Shown: positions 45,231 to 56,659, numbered from the stretch's first letter. The stretch is 64,000 nucleotides of DNA from Okapia johnstoni (GCA_024291935.2 CM044315.1:72770385-72834384), one strand, 5' to 3'. Notes: generated by a model from the letters alone, not told the origin. Numbers and translations are program-made.

Positions 45231-45510
45231 GAGAAGGCAATGGCACCCCACTCCAGTACTCTTGCCTGGAAAATCCCATGGACGGAGGAGCCTGGTAGGC
45301 TACAGTCCATGGGGTCGCTAAGAGTCGGACACGACCGAGCAACTTCACTTTCACTTTTCCCTTTCATGCACTGGAGAAGGAAATGGCAACCCACTCCAGT
45401 ATTCTTGCCTGGAGAATCCTAGGGACGGTGGAGCCTGGTGGGCTGCCATCTATGGGGTCGCACAGAGTCGGACACGACTGAAGCGACTTAGCAGCAGCAG
45501 CAGCAGCAAC
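45231..45510 (+). mobile_element. BovA2 SINE
   Basis: Two BovA units with CpGs largely intact and an AGC-repeat tail. Imperfect duplication AACAATCAGAA / AACAATTAGAA lies at about 45219-45229 and 45508-45518. Inserted at the junction of LTR and L1. Confidence 0.92.
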
Positions 45511-46664
45511 AATTAGAATGGAAATAAAGTATAACAAAAAAATAGAGAAAAATCAACAAAACCAAGAGTTAGTTCTTCCAAAAGATGACAAAATTGACAA
45601 ATCTTTAGCTACACTGACCAAGAAAAAGAGAGAAGATTCAAATTACTCAAATCAGAAATAAAAGCCAGGACATTATTACTGACCTTACAAAATTAGGAAG
45701 AATTATAAGAGAACGCTAAGGACAATGAACACTAACAAATTAGAAAAGCTAGGTGAAATGGATAAATCCGTAGAAACAAACTACCAAAACTGATCTGAAA
45801 AGAAATACAGACTCTGAACAGATCTATAAATAAGTTGAAGAGACTGAACTATTAATTTTAAAACTTAACACAAATTAAGTTTTTAAAACTTCCTACCCAA
45901 GGCCTGGGGGCTTCACCAGTGACTTCTAATATTTAAAAAGCAAATTAATACCAATCTATTCCCAGAAGGCAACAGTTTCCAATTCATTCTATGAGGCCAA
46001 TATTTCCCTAATAACAAATCAAAGACATCCTAAGAAAACTACAAGCCAATTCATATCACTTATGAATATAGTACATGAAAAATCCTCAACTAAATACTAG
46101 CAAACCAAATCCAACAACATATAAAAGACTATACACCATGAAAAAGTGACATTTATTCAACTCACGCATGTTGGTTTAACATATAAAAATTAATGTAATG
46201 CACTATATTAATAAAAGAATAAAAAAACACATGATGTTCTCAATACACACAATTGACAAATAGAGTATTTGACAAAATCCAACACCCTTTCATGATAAAA
46301 CCACAAAGGATTCTGTGGGGCTCCTGGTTACAGAGGAGCCAATGTCCTTTCTATTTCCCCCAATTCTTGTTTGTAGGGATCATACTCTGACCCCCATGAC
46401 CTTTCCTGAGTTCCAAAGGGTTGGTGATCAGGTAGGAGAGGTGTAAGAAACATTAACGTTTAATGGTCCATTTTCAAAACTAAATTCTACCTTAAGAATG
46501 AGAAACTACTAATAGCTAGCATGAATAATGATTTGTTGCTAATGTAGCAACCGAAGGAGTTACAAAACTGAAAGTCCAGTTTTGTAGTCCAGGTAAACAA
46601 AGGGAAGGTGGGATGTCTAGGGTTTCCCAGGGGCTCATTCTATTGGTGAATTCAAAACATAAGA

Positions 46665-48496
46665 ACATAAGAAGCTAAAGGCAAAGGATAAAAGGAAAAA
46701 TATACCCATTTGAATGCAGAGTTCCAAAGAACAGCAAGGAGAGATAATAAAGCCTTCCTCAGTGATCAGTGCAAAGGAACAGAGGAAAATAATAGAATGG
46801 GAAAGACTAGAGATCTCTTCAAGAAAATTAGAGATACCAAGGGAACATTTCATGCAAATATGGGCACAATAAACAGCAGAAATGGTATGGACCTAACAAA
46901 AGCAGAAGATATTAAGAAGAGGTGGCAAGAATGCACAGAACTATTCAAAAAAGATCTTTATGACCCATATAACCACGATGGTGTGATCACTCACCTAGAG
47001 CCAGACATCCTGGAATGCAAAGTCAAGTGGGCCTTAGGAAGCATCACTATGAACAAAGCTAGTGGAGGTGATGGAATTCCAGTTGAGCTATTTCAAATCC
47101 TAAAAGATGATGTTGTGAAAGTGCTACACTCAAAATGACAGCAAATGTGGAAAACTCATCAGTGGCCACAGGACTGGAAAAGGTCAGTTTTCATTCCAAT
47201 CCCAAAGAAAGGCAATGCCAAAGAATGTTCAAACTAACACACAATTGCACTCATCTCACATGCTAGCAAAGTAATGCTCAAAATTCTCCAAGCCAGGCTT
47301 CAACAGTACGTGAACCATGAACTTCCAGATGTTCACGCTGGGTTTAGAAAAGGTAGAGGAACCAGAGATCAAATTGCCAACATCCGGTGGATCACTGAAA
47401 AAGCAAGAGAGTTCCAGAAAAACATCTGCTTTACTGACTACACCAAAGCCTTTGACTGTGTGGATCACAATAAACTGTGGAAAATTCTTAAAGAGATGGG
47501 ACTACCAGACCACCTGACCTGCCTCCTGAGAAATCTGTATGCAGGTCAAGAAGCAACAGACATGGAACAACAGACTGGATCAATATCAGGAAAGGAGTAC
47601 GTCAAGGCTGTATATTGTCACTCTGCTTATTTAACTTATAAGCAGAGTACATCATGAGAAACACTGGGCTGGATGAAGCACAAGCTGGAATCAAGATTGC
47701 TGGGAGAAATATCAATAACCTCAGAAATGCAGATGACACCACCCTTATGGCAGAAAGCAAAGAAGAACTAAAGAGCCTCTTGATGAAAGTGAAAGAGGAG
47801 AGTGAAAAAGTTGGCTTAAACTCAACATTCAGAAAAATAAGATTATGGCATCTGGTCCCATCACTTCGTGGCAAATAGATGGGGAAACAATGGAAGAGAC
47901 TTTATTTTCTTGGGCTCCAAAACCACTGCAGATGGTGACTGCAGCCATGAAATTAAAAGACTCTTACTCCTTGGAAGGAAAGTTACGACCAACTTAGACA
48001 GCATATTAAAAAGCAGAGACATTACTTTGCCAACAAAGGTCCGTCTAGTCAAAGCTATGGTTTTTCCAATAGTCATGTATGGATGTGAGAGTTGGACTAT
48101 AAAGTAAGCTGAGTGCTGAGGAATTGATGCTTTTGAACTGTGGTGTTGGAGAAGACTCTTGAGAGTCCCTTGGACTGCAAGGAGATCCAATCTATCCATC
48201 CTAAAGGAGATCAATCCTGGGTGTTCATTGGAAGGATGGATGTTGAAGCTGAAACTCCAATCCTTTGGCCACCTCATATGAAGAGTTGACTCATTGGAAA
48301 AGACCCTAATGCTGGGTAGGATTGGGGGCGGGAGGAGAAGGGGACGACAGAGTATGAGATGGTTGGATGGCATCAGCGACTCGATGGACATGAATTTCAG
48401 TAAGCTGCGGGAGATGGTGATGGACAGGGAGGCCTGGCATGCTGCGGTCCATGGGATCACAAAGAATCAGTCACGACTGAGCGACTGAACTGAAGT
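46665..48496 (+). mobile_element. BovB LINE inside the family A LTR
   Basis: 1.83 kb from the linker (GAAGCTAAAGGCAAAGGA) to the tail. The frame is broken many times; for example, CACTCAAAATGACAG carries a TGA where sister copies read CACTCAATATGCCAG. Frame pieces are 46710-47138, 47274-47657 and 47654-47878. Motif C reads NADD (LRNADDTTL). Confidence 0.93.
47274..47657 (+). pseudogene. BovB RT fragment
   Basis: 127 residues. Motif A is shortened but keeps Asp (ICFTDYTKAFDCVDHNKLW, with two residues missing). A 14-base gap near 47559 relative to sister copies shifts the frame before motif B. Confidence 0.85.
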
Positions 48497-49080
48497 GCAC
48501 AGGAAATAGGAAATGAAGGTGTCAGGGAGGGGCCAGCCCACAAAGAGGAAGGGAATAAACTTCGGCAGACATCTGGGAAGATTGTTCACCCCACAGTACT
48601 CAGCCAGTGAGGAACTAGGGGAGGGACTTATGAGCTAGAGAACAAGTTGCTTGTCGTAACCATCCTGGGTGTGCCTGCCCATCAGACGCCCGATCTTGCA
48701 ATACCTTCATTAGAAGTCTCCTTTCACTTTGCTTTCTGTCTCTGAGTCCGTTCCTTGGTTTTGGGCTGTTGAGCATGCTTCTCACAGAAGGGGATGAACA
48801 AACAAGGAAGAAGCAGCCAAGACACAATAGTGTAGCCTTGGGTCAGGGTCCTGGTTCTCTCAAGGGATATACGTAACAATATCTTTAAATTCCTTATAGA
48901 ACTAAAATGCCCAACAAATAGATGTCAACATTCATTCCAGAGAAGACTACCAAGACCAGATTAAAGACGCCTGAGAAACTCATCAAAAGATTACCTGAGA
49001 CCAGATTAAAGGAGTATAGGCACTGAACATACCCTAATCTTATCAGAAACCCCATCCTTGAACTATTGCTACAAAAAGAA

Positions 49081-49276
49081 AGTGAAGTCCTGTCTGACTC
49101 TTTGCGACCCCATGGACTGTAGCCTACCAGGCTCCTCCGTCCATGGAATTTTCCAAGCAAGAGTACTGGAGTAGGTTGCCATTTCCTTCTCCAGGGGATC
49201 TTCCCAGCCCAGGGATCAAACAGAGGTCTCCTGCATTGCAGGCAGACGCTTCCCCATCTGAGCCACCATGGAAGCC
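49081..49276 (-). mobile_element. Bov-tA SINE in family B LTR
   Basis: Reverse orientation. The perfect duplication ATTGCTACA lies at about 49064-49072 and 49278-49286. Confidence 0.9.
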
Positions 49277-49983
49277 CATTGCTACAGAACTCCTCACCAA
49301 ATACTCCTGGGTTAGGACAGTTTTAGAGGGCAGGACCCCACCGTGGCCCCCTTTGCCTGGTAAAGCAATAAAGCTAATCTTTTCTACTTCACTCAAAACT
49401 CAGTCTCCAAGATTTGACTTGGCACCAGTGCACAGAGGCCAAGATTTCAGCATCAATGATGAAAATACCCAACAAACTATGGATATAAGAGAACTTATTC
49501 AACCTGATAAATGCCCTCTATGACAAACCCTAAGAGCTAAAACTCTCAAAAGAAACACAAAAGCAAATCTTTAGGATCTTGGATTCAGCAATGATTTCTT
49601 AGATATGACACCAAGAGAACAAGTAACAAAGAAAAAAACACATTATCAAATCTTTATCAAAATTTAAAAACTTTTCTGCGTCAAAGGATATCATCATGAA
49701 AGTAAAAAAGACAACCCACAAAATGGGAGAAAATACTTGTAAATCATATCTGATAATAGACTTACAGAATATATGAAGACATGTATGTTATTTTTTTTAA
49801 TGCTTACAGCCAAAAATAAACAAATAACCCAATTAAAAAACAGCAAATAATTTGACAAGACATTTCTCCAAAGCAGACATAGAAATGGCCAATAAGCACA
49901 TGAAAATATGCTCAAGTCATTAGTTGCCAGGGAAATGCAAATCAAAATGATAATGAGATATCACTTCACAACCATTAGGATCA

Positions 49984-50667
49984 GTTCAGTTCAGTTACTC
50001 AGTCATGTCTGATGCTTTGCAACCCCATGGACTGCAGCACACCAGGCTTCCCTGTCCATCACCAATTCCTGGAGCTTGCTCAAACTCATGTCCGTCAAGT
50101 TGCTGATGCCATCCAACTATCTCATCCTCTGCTTTCCCCTTCTCCTCCTACCTTCACTCTTGCCCAGCATCAGGGTGTTTTCCAATGAGTCAGTTCTTTG
50201 CATCAGGTGGCCAAAGTACTGGAGGTTTAGCTTCAGCCTCAGTTCTTCTAATGAATATTCTGGACTGATTTCCTTTAGGATTGACTGGTTTGATCTCCGT
50301 GCAGTCCAAGGGACTCCCAAGAGTCTTCTCCAACACCACAGTTCAAGAGCATCAATTCTCTGGCACTTAGCTTTCTTTATAGTCCACCTCCCAACCTTGG
50401 GCTTCCCTGGTGGCTCAGATGATAAAGCATCAGCCTGCAATGAGGGAGATCTGGGTTTGACCCCTGGGTTGAGAAGATCCCCTGGAGAAGGAAATGGCAA
50501 CCCATTCCAGCACTCTTGCCTAGAAAATCCCATGGATTGAGGAGCCTGGTAGGCTACAGTCCATGAGGTTGCAAAGAGTTGGACTTTGCTTTCTTTCTCA
50601 CATCCATACATGACTACTGGAAAAACCATAGCTTTGACTAGACTGACCTTTGTTGGCAAAGTAATCA
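49984..50667 (-). mobile_element. BovB LINE 3' part inserted in L1, split by Bov-tA
   Basis: Tail at 49984; the 5' end is at the ACTTTGCCAACAAAGG region. Older-subgroup state. The L1 resumes at once with AAAAAGACAAAACAACAGC. The Bov-tA at 50400-50590 makes the apparent 200-residue minus-strand frame a chimera of BovB and SINE. Confidence 0.9.
50400..50590 (+). mobile_element. Bov-tA SINE inside BovB
   Basis: GGGCTTCCCTGGTGGCTCAG head, GGGTTTGACCCCTGG, and BovA body ending at GCAAAGAGTTGGACT. It interrupts the BovB C-terminal region. Confidence 0.92.
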
Positions 50668-51334
50668 AAAAGACAAAACAACAGCAAGTGTTGGTAAGAT
50701 ACAAAAAAAAAAACAACAACTGGAACTCTGATACATTGCTGCCAGGAAGGTAAAGTGGTGCAGCAGCTTTGTAAACCAGTTTGGCAGTTCCTCAAAAAAG
50801 TGAACATACAGAGATAACCAAACAATCCAACAATTTCACTCCTAGGTAAACACTCAAGAGAATATGACTACATAAAAATTTATACACAAATGTTCACAGC
50901 AGCTCTGTGTGCAATAACCAAAAAGTGTTAACAATTCAAACATTAACTGACGAATGGATAAATAAAATGCGGTATATGCAAGAGTATTATTCAGTAATAA
51001 GAAGAAATGAAGTAGTGATACACAAATGAATGAACCTTGAAATTATTTTGCCAAGTGAAAGAAGCCAGATGCCACTTACATGAAATATCAAGAACAGAGG
51101 AATTCATAGAGACAAAAAATACATTAGTGGTTGACAGGGACTGAAAGAGGGTGATAAAAGTAAATAAAGAATGGGTGTTAATAGGAAAGGGGTTCCTATG
51201 GAAGTGATGAAATTGTTCTAAAATTAAACAGTGGTAATAGTTGTATGACTGTCACCACCGAATTGTGTATTTTAAACAGGTGAATTTTATGCTAGGTGCA
51301 TTATAAATCAATAAAGCTATTTTTAAAATATTTA

Positions 51335-51511
51335 TTTATTATTTGGCTGTGCTGGGTATTAGCAGTGGCATTTGGGATCTTTGCTCGTCATTGCAGCATA
51401 GAGGATCTTTGGTTGTGGCATGTGGGATCTAGTTCCCTGACCAGGGATTGAACCTGGGCCCCATGCATTGGGAGTGCGAAGTCTTAGCCACTGGACCATG
51501 GGGGAAGTCTC
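51335..51511 (-). mobile_element. tRNA-Glu-derived SINE in the L1 3' end
   Basis: The reverse complement head is GACTTCCCCCATGGTCCAG. Duplication TCAATAAAGCTATTTTT / TCAATAAAGTATTTTT lies on both sides (about 51309 and 51513). Confidence 0.85.
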
Positions 51512-51627
51512 TCAATAAAGTATTTTTTAAACAAAACTAGAAATAACTATTATTTTTAACCTGCCCGATCGTAAGTAATATGCATGCTCTGTCATGTCCA
51601 TCAATCTACCACATAAAAGCCATTGTG

Positions 51628-51671
51628 AATCTTCAATTATAAGATGGAAAATCTTCAATTATAAGATGGAA
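51628..51671 (+). repeat. 22-base tandem duplication
   Basis: AATCTTCAATTATAAGATGG occurs twice with a period of 22 bases (51628 and 51650). Confidence 0.95.
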
Positions 51672-51757
51672 AAATTAACAACCAGTATTCTCTCAACAAA
51701 GTACTCTCATTTATAAGAGTTATAAGACCATCAAATTTTTGTACAAAACTCCAAAAC

Positions 51758-52311
51758 TTTTTTTTCATTTTTAGTTGAAGGATAATTGCTTTACAATATT
51801 GTGTTGGTTTCTGCCATATACCTACATGAATCAACCATATGGATACATATGTCCCTTCCCTTTTGAATCTCCCTCCCACCTCCCACCCCATTCCACCCCT
51901 AGAGATTGTCAGACAGCACCAGACTTGCACTCACTCCTTGCTCATTCAGCAAATTCCCACTGGCTATCTGTTTTACATAGGCAAAGTATATGTTTTCATG
52001 CTACTCTCTCCACTTGTCCCACCCTCTCTTCCCCCCTCCATGTCCACAAGTCTGTTCTCTATGTCTGCCATCTCCATTCCTGCCCTGCAAATAGGTTCAT
52101 CAGTACTGTCTTTCTGGATTCCATATATATGCGTTAATATATGATATTTGTTCTTCTCTTTCTGACTTACTTCACTCTGTATAATAGGCTCTAGGTCCAT
52201 CCACCTCATTAGAACTGACTCAAATGTGTTTCTTTTTATGCTGAGTAATATTCCATTGTATATACGTACCACAGTTTCTTTATCCATTCATGTGTCGATG
52301 GACATCTAGAT
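51758..52311 (-). mobile_element. Ruminant-type L1 3' end
   Basis: GAAGGATAATTGCTTTACAATATTG at 51777, CT-rich 3' UTR, and ORF2 end reading leftwards. Parallels 37762-38216. Confidence 0.88.
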
Positions 52312-52399
52312 TGTCAGATTCGTGATCTCCGAAGAAGAAGATTTAGCTTTGGGACCAGGGACCAGGCTTGATCACTCAAGACCTTTTGTGTAGCAGAGT

Positions 52400-52405
52400 T
52401 TTATT
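52400..52405 (-). terminator. LTR polyadenylation signal
   Basis: AATAAA on the minus strand (TTTAATAAAACTCTGC), placed where an R region is expected. Confidence 0.55.
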
Positions 52406-52492
52406 AAATTATAAAAAGGGACAGAGCAAGTTTCTGACATAAACATCAGAAGGGGGATGGAGAGTGCCCCACTCACTAGTCTCAGCAAGGGA

Positions 52493-52501
52493 GCTATATA
52501 C
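52493..52501 (-). promoter_or_regulatory. LTR TATA box
   Basis: GTATATAGC on the minus strand, inside the solo LTR and directed toward the ZFYVE9 coding exon. Whether it is still used is unknown. Confidence 0.5.
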
Positions 52502-52892
52502 TTTTTCAGTTGGTTATTACAGTAAATCAAAAGAATGTCTCAAGGTTGTAAAAGTCTTACCAAACCCACTCCCACAATATACATTTTAAGATAACAGGAT
52601 TAGTCAGAAGGTTCTCAAGGAGGAGAAACATGTCCTCAAGCAGGATACATTGTTGTTATATAATCCTTAGTACAGAGTTTAAGCTGAGTTATTTTGTTGT
52701 TTAATCATCAGCTCTGGGCTTAAAGAAAAAAAAGTTTTACGTGACTAACACTAAGGAATGTAGAAACCAAAGGGCACAAGTAAGCTATGTAAGTGGGCAG
52801 GCAAGACTTCCCTGACATCCACCACAGTTGTGCCAGCACTCTTCCTCAGCTCACATCTATAACTGTTTGGGGGATCCTATGAAACCAACTTG

Positions 52893-53105
52893 GGGCTCCC
52901 CTGGTGGCTCAGTGGTAAAGAATCTAACTGCAATGCAGGAGACCCCGGTTCGATCCCTGGGTTGGGAAGATCCCCTGGAGGAGGGCATGGCAACCCACTC
53001 TAGTACTCTTGCCTGGAGAATTCCATGGACAGAGAAGCCTGGTGGGCTACAGTTCAGAGAGTCACACAAAGTCAGACATGACTGAAATGACTAAGCAGCA
53101 GCAGC
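52893..53105 (+). mobile_element. Bov-tA SINE
   Basis: Full length with AGC tail. Duplication ATGAAACCAACTT / ATGAAATCAACTT (52880-52892, 53106-53118) has one mismatch. Confidence 0.93.
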
Positions 53106-53178
53106 ATGAAATCAACTTAAGGAGGACATAACCAAAGTTTGACTTACAACAGGTCAGGTCAGTATGTGAATACACACT

Positions 53179-53200
53179 GGGGGGGGGGGGGGTGGGGGGG
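53179..53200 (+). repeat. Poly-G tract
   Basis: Fourteen G, one T, then seven G. Able in principle to form a G-quadruplex. It sits just upstream of a SINE. Confidence 0.95.
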
Positions 53201-53210
53201 AGGCTTCAGG

Positions 53211-53385
53211 GACTTCCTTGGTGGTCCAGTGGCTAAGACTTCATGCTCCCAATGCAGGGGGCCCAGGTTTGATTCCTGGTCAGGGAACTAGATCCCACAT
53301 GCCACAACTAAAGATCCCCATGCCACAACTAAGACCCCGTGCAGCCAAATAAATAAATAAAAATTAAAAAACAAAACAAAAACTC
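53211..53385 (+). mobile_element. ART2A/CHR-like SINE
   Basis: GACTTCCTTGGTGGTCCAGTGG head, GGTTTGATTCCTGGTC B-box-like, two GCCACAACTAA units and an AAATAAATAAA tail. Confidence 0.88.
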
Positions 53386-53399
53386 AACAGCTTCATTAC

Positions 53400-55015
53400 A
53401 GCTACACTTAGGGGTGACCGTGACAGTGGAAAGGGAAAGTCTCCCTAAGATGGAGCTTTGATACACTTTGTGCAGAAAGAAAAGTGGCCTGAGAGGAGAA
53501 TATATAGACTCCCGGGCAATGCAAATGGATTGAGTACCTGGTTAGGGGTCTTTAAGGAAAAAGACTGTACAATGGATGCAAAAAGATTTGAGTGGAGACA
53601 AATGAATTAACATACAGGAGTGAACATAAAGTGTGAAAATCTTTTCCAGGTATTAATGCCCACCAAAAAGCATCCAGTGCCGAAGAGGCAAACAACCAAG
53701 CAGACAAAATGACTCAGACAGCTGACATTAGCCACCCCAGAACTGACATATGGAGACATGAACAGAGAAGCCACTCTAACAGAAGCGAAGATGGATGCAG
53801 AGAAGTAGGCACAGACTCCCACTTACCAAGGCTTAATCAGGCTACTGCCAACTCTGAATATTCAACCTATAAGCAACAGAGACCAACAGTGAACTCCCAG
53901 TACAGCACTATACCTCAAGCTGACCAACTGGCTCTAGATGACAAGCTGCCCACTTGTGTTACTTCCTCTTGAAAGGGCCAGTGACTGATCCTCATGAGTA
54001 TTCAAAAGATATTTATTCCAGGTATGAGTTTGCCAATAGAGCTCCAGCCACATGACTAAAAAAGGGCTTAGAGAGTACTTGACCCACAAACATGGAATCC
54101 CACGTAACGGAGCATCCAACCAAGGTTACCACCTCATCATGAAGGAAATATGGCAGTGGGCCCATATCCATGGGATCAAGTGGTCTTACACATAACAGCA
54201 CCGCAAAAAAGGCAGCCATGCTTACAGATTATTGGAATAACCTACTAAGGACACAGCCAGTGTACCAGCTCAGAGGCAAGAATGGTGTGCTATCCTCTAG
54301 GATGCAGTATATGTACTGATTCAAAGCTATGTTTCCAGTTGGGTCTAAGAACCCATGGGTTCAAGAACCAAAAGGTAGAAGCCAAAATGACCCCCCACTT
54401 ACCATCATCCCCAGTGATCCACTGGAGGCCTCCAGAGGATTCCCAAACACTGGGCTCTACAGAGTTAGAGGTCCTGGGCACACTTGCAAGGAGATAAATC
54501 AAAGATCATACCTGAGCATTTGGGATTCTGTGCGTCCTGGGACCAGGAGACAAGAAGAATCACCATGGCAGAGCTAATTAAACCTCATCCTCAGGAGAAG
54601 TAGGGCTGCTGTTACATAATGGGATCAAGGAGTATGTGTGGAATTCCGACAATCTACTGGGTACCCCTTGATACTTCCCTGCCCAACTGTGACTGTGAAT
54701 GGAAAAACACAACCACTTCACTCTTAGAAGAGTATGGTTTTCAGACCCCTCAAAAAGGTTTGGGCCGTATCACTAGATAAACCACCAAGACCTTCAGAAA
54801 TGATAGCTGATGGCAAGAATTCAGACTGGATAGTGGAGGAGACAATGAGAACCACTGTGACCCTAAGACTAGCTACAGAGATGGAGGCTGAAGCCTGTCT
54901 CACTGTCCTACTTCTTCTAACTTTCCCATCAGGAAGAGAAGGCCATGGAAAAGGGAGGAGTTGCTCTCAGAAAATGTTTAGAGACATAGATCCATACATA
55001 AAAAAAGGACTATAG
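53400..55015 (+). mobile_element. ERV-L-like internal remnant (pol: integrase and dUTPase)
   Basis: Order of recognisable pieces: an integrase zinc-binding region with His and Cys spacing partly lost (53640-53972), integrase core-like remnants with stops (about 54010-54250), then dUTPase-like remnants (about 54560-54900), where a LLLHNG-type stretch is followed by EYVWN. A C-terminal dUTPase after integrase is typical of the ERV-L group. Many stops and shifts; no LTR of the same family is seen beside it. An ancient dead copy. Confidence 0.7.
53640..53972 (+). pseudogene. ERV-L-like integrase N-terminal remnant
   Basis: The open part (87 residues from 53709) retains MTQTADISHPRTDIWRHEQ and YKQQRPTVNSQYSTIPQ. 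At least one zinc-ligand Cys is replaced, and a stop follows at 53970. No capacity for function is visible. Confidence 0.65.
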
Positions 55016-55151
55016 CATTCACTTGTTTCTCCCTTCAAAAAAGAACTTGCATTCACGAGCAAAGGGTACAATTAGCTAACAGCCTTCAGCTGCAGCATAT
55101 CAGAATTCATCTCAGCTTTCCAGTGGAGGCCACACTCTTCTTGGGCAGTTC
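55016..55151. other. Unclassified sequence after the ERV remnant
   Basis: Possibly the end of the proviral remnant. No feature recognised. Confidence 0.3.
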
Positions 55152-55346
55152 CTTGTTGTTTAGTCTGATTCTTTGCAACCCCATGGACTGTATCCCACTA
55201 GGCTCCCCAGTCCATGGGATTTCCCAGGCAACAGCACTGGAGTAGGCTGCCATTTCCTTTTCCAGGGGATCTTCCCCACTCAGGGATCAAACTCACATTT
55301 CCTGCATTGGCAGGCAGATTTTTCACCGCTAAGCCACCAGGGAAGC
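55152..55346 (-). mobile_element. Bov-tA SINE
   Basis: Reverse orientation. Duplication GGGCAGTTCC / GGGCAGCTCC (about 55142 and 55350) has one mismatch. Confidence 0.9.
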
Positions 55347-55584
55347 CTGGGCAGCTCCTAGCCAGTGACTAAACACGGTGGATGTTCTAGAACCTAGCCA
55401 TTTCTTCTAATAAGAAGTTTTTGCTCTTGAGTTTCTTATTGGGTTGACTGAGATTTTTTTTTTCCCCCTAGATCTGCATCATAGACTGAGGCTCTCCTTG
55501 GTCAGTTCAGTTTCCTCTCCCTTTCCCTTCATGGGCATCCACCTCAGTGATTCCCAGGGGACCAAACCAACACACTATGTAATT
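55347..55584. other. Intron-like sequence
   Basis: No repeat or coding feature recognised. Confidence 0.4.
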
Positions 55585-55755
55585 AGCTCTTTATATGGAT
55601 CATCCCATTTAGCCTACTAAAGTATTACTGTTATTCCCTTTTTACAGATGAGGAAACTGAGGCACAGAGATGACGACTTGTGCAAGATCACAAGGCAAAA
55701 GCAGTGAAACTAAAATACGAACCCAGGCAGTGTGAGCTTTGAGTAACTATACCAG
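55585..55755 (-). mobile_element. MIR SINE
   Basis: TTTTTACAGATGAGGAAACTGAGGCACAGAGATGA and CGAACCCAGGCAG are the MIR core in reverse. Well preserved for a MIR. Confidence 0.85.
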
Positions 55756-56640
55756 GGAAGACAAGATATTATCTTGTCATTTTCAGATATTAAAATGAGA
55801 GCAAACGTTTATTCTGTATAATTTTAGAGGTAGACAGCAAAAGGATAGATACTAAAGAAAAGCAGATCGTAATTATAAAAGAAATTTTCTAATAATCAGC
55901 AGCAACCAACAACAGAATGAAGTCCTTCAGAAATAATCAGGGCCAATCACCAGAGGGTTGAAATCGCCATGGATATTGTGAAGAGTGAGGCTTTATAAAA
56001 CAGATAAAAGTTGATTTAGATCAGTAAAAGCTGTACTACTAAGTATCATGTGGAAAAAATGGTTCCACAGTCAATCAGTCTGGGTAACAGACTGCTAAAT
56101 AAAGTGAAACAAATTCTTTACTTTTACTCTTCAGTTTTTAAAATACTAATGTGCAGTTACAAATCTCTAAGGGATCTAACATGCTGGGGGAAAAAAAATT
56201 TATTTGACTAAAGAACACTTCCTTGCTTCTGGTCAAGGATTACTTCTTTGCTAAGTCAAGATTCACTGATTCAAAGACTCCAGAAGCTAACAAGGAAAAG
56301 CATGATAGTTTTCTAGCTGGGTGACAATTTTCCAGCCAGCCAAAACATCACCTGATTACCTACACATCAATATTAGCATCTCTAATACTTTCAGGGTGTG
56401 TAGGCTATATAAAAGTTGTCACTAAAGTGCATTTCATGGTTTCTGAATGCAAAACACACCCTAATTTGCTTTACAAACAAATTCTCTTAAGATCCACAAT
56501 AATGGGTCCACATTTTAATTACTGAATTCCCACTTTATGAGCAATATGAAAGCTTTAATTATTTCAAGTGTGCTAGTGGTGACCTGGTTATTTTCACATA
56601 ACACAGTTTTACATGCATTTTCCACAAATATAAACACCAC
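55756..56640. other. Intron-like sequence
   Basis: No repeat or coding feature recognised with confidence. Confidence 0.4.
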
Positions 56641-56659
56641 AAGAAAGGGCAGAAGAGGG

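Larger units (their letters stand above)
46442..48786 (+). mobile_element. Endogenous retrovirus LTR, family A, inserted in the family B LTR
   Basis: About 513 bases of LTR (46442-46664 and 48497-48786) start TGTAAGAAACATT and end TTCTCACA. The U5-like part has GTGTGCCTGCCCATCAGA and CTCTGAGTCCGTTCC. The surrounding LTR resumes exactly at its borders (GAGAGG / GAAGGG). A BovB splits it. Confidence 0.7.
46297..49455 (+). mobile_element. Endogenous retrovirus LTR, family B copy 2, interrupted
   Basis: Left part (46297-46441: TGTGGGGCTCCTGG, CTTGTTTGTAGG, TGAGTTCCAAAGGG) and right part (48787-49455: AAGAAGCAGCC, CAGGGTCCTGGTTCTC, CAATAAAGC) align in order with the LTR at 44635-45221. A 5-base duplication ATGAT flanks it in the L1 (46292-46296, 49456-49460). 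Confidence 0.72.
43840..51330 (+). mobile_element. One old L1 broken into four blocks by nested insertions
   Basis: L1 ORF2 order is kept across 43840-44634, 45515-46296, 49456-49983 and 50668-51330, ending in the L1M 3' module (ATCAATAAAGCTATTTTT). Inserts between the blocks are an LTR with BovA2, an LTR composite with BovB, and a BovB with Bov-tA. The total L1 content is about 2.8 kb. Confidence 0.8.
52312..52856 (-). mobile_element. Solo endogenous retrovirus LTR, in the orientation of ZFYVE9
   Basis: 545 bases with TG...CA ends on the minus strand (TGTGAGCTGAGG ... GAATCTGACA). A TATA-like box on the minus strand is at 52501-52493 and a polyadenylation signal at 52405-52400 about 90 bases further on, the normal U3-R-U5 spacing. 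No viral genes are attached. Confidence 0.85.

Noticed and set aside
47861..48460. 199-residue minus-strand open frame (similar ones at 5181-5711, 20676-21140, 35645-36013, 58458-58826)
   Set aside because: These are the antisense of the BovB C-terminal region; the same shadow appears in every copy.
50117..50719. A 200-residue minus-strand open frame that looks like a novel protein
   Set aside because: It is a chimera of BovB C-terminal sequence with an embedded Bov-tA SINE read through by chance.
53179..53375. G-rich stretch as a CpG island or promoter
   Set aside because: It is a homopolymer followed by a SINE; CpGs are few.
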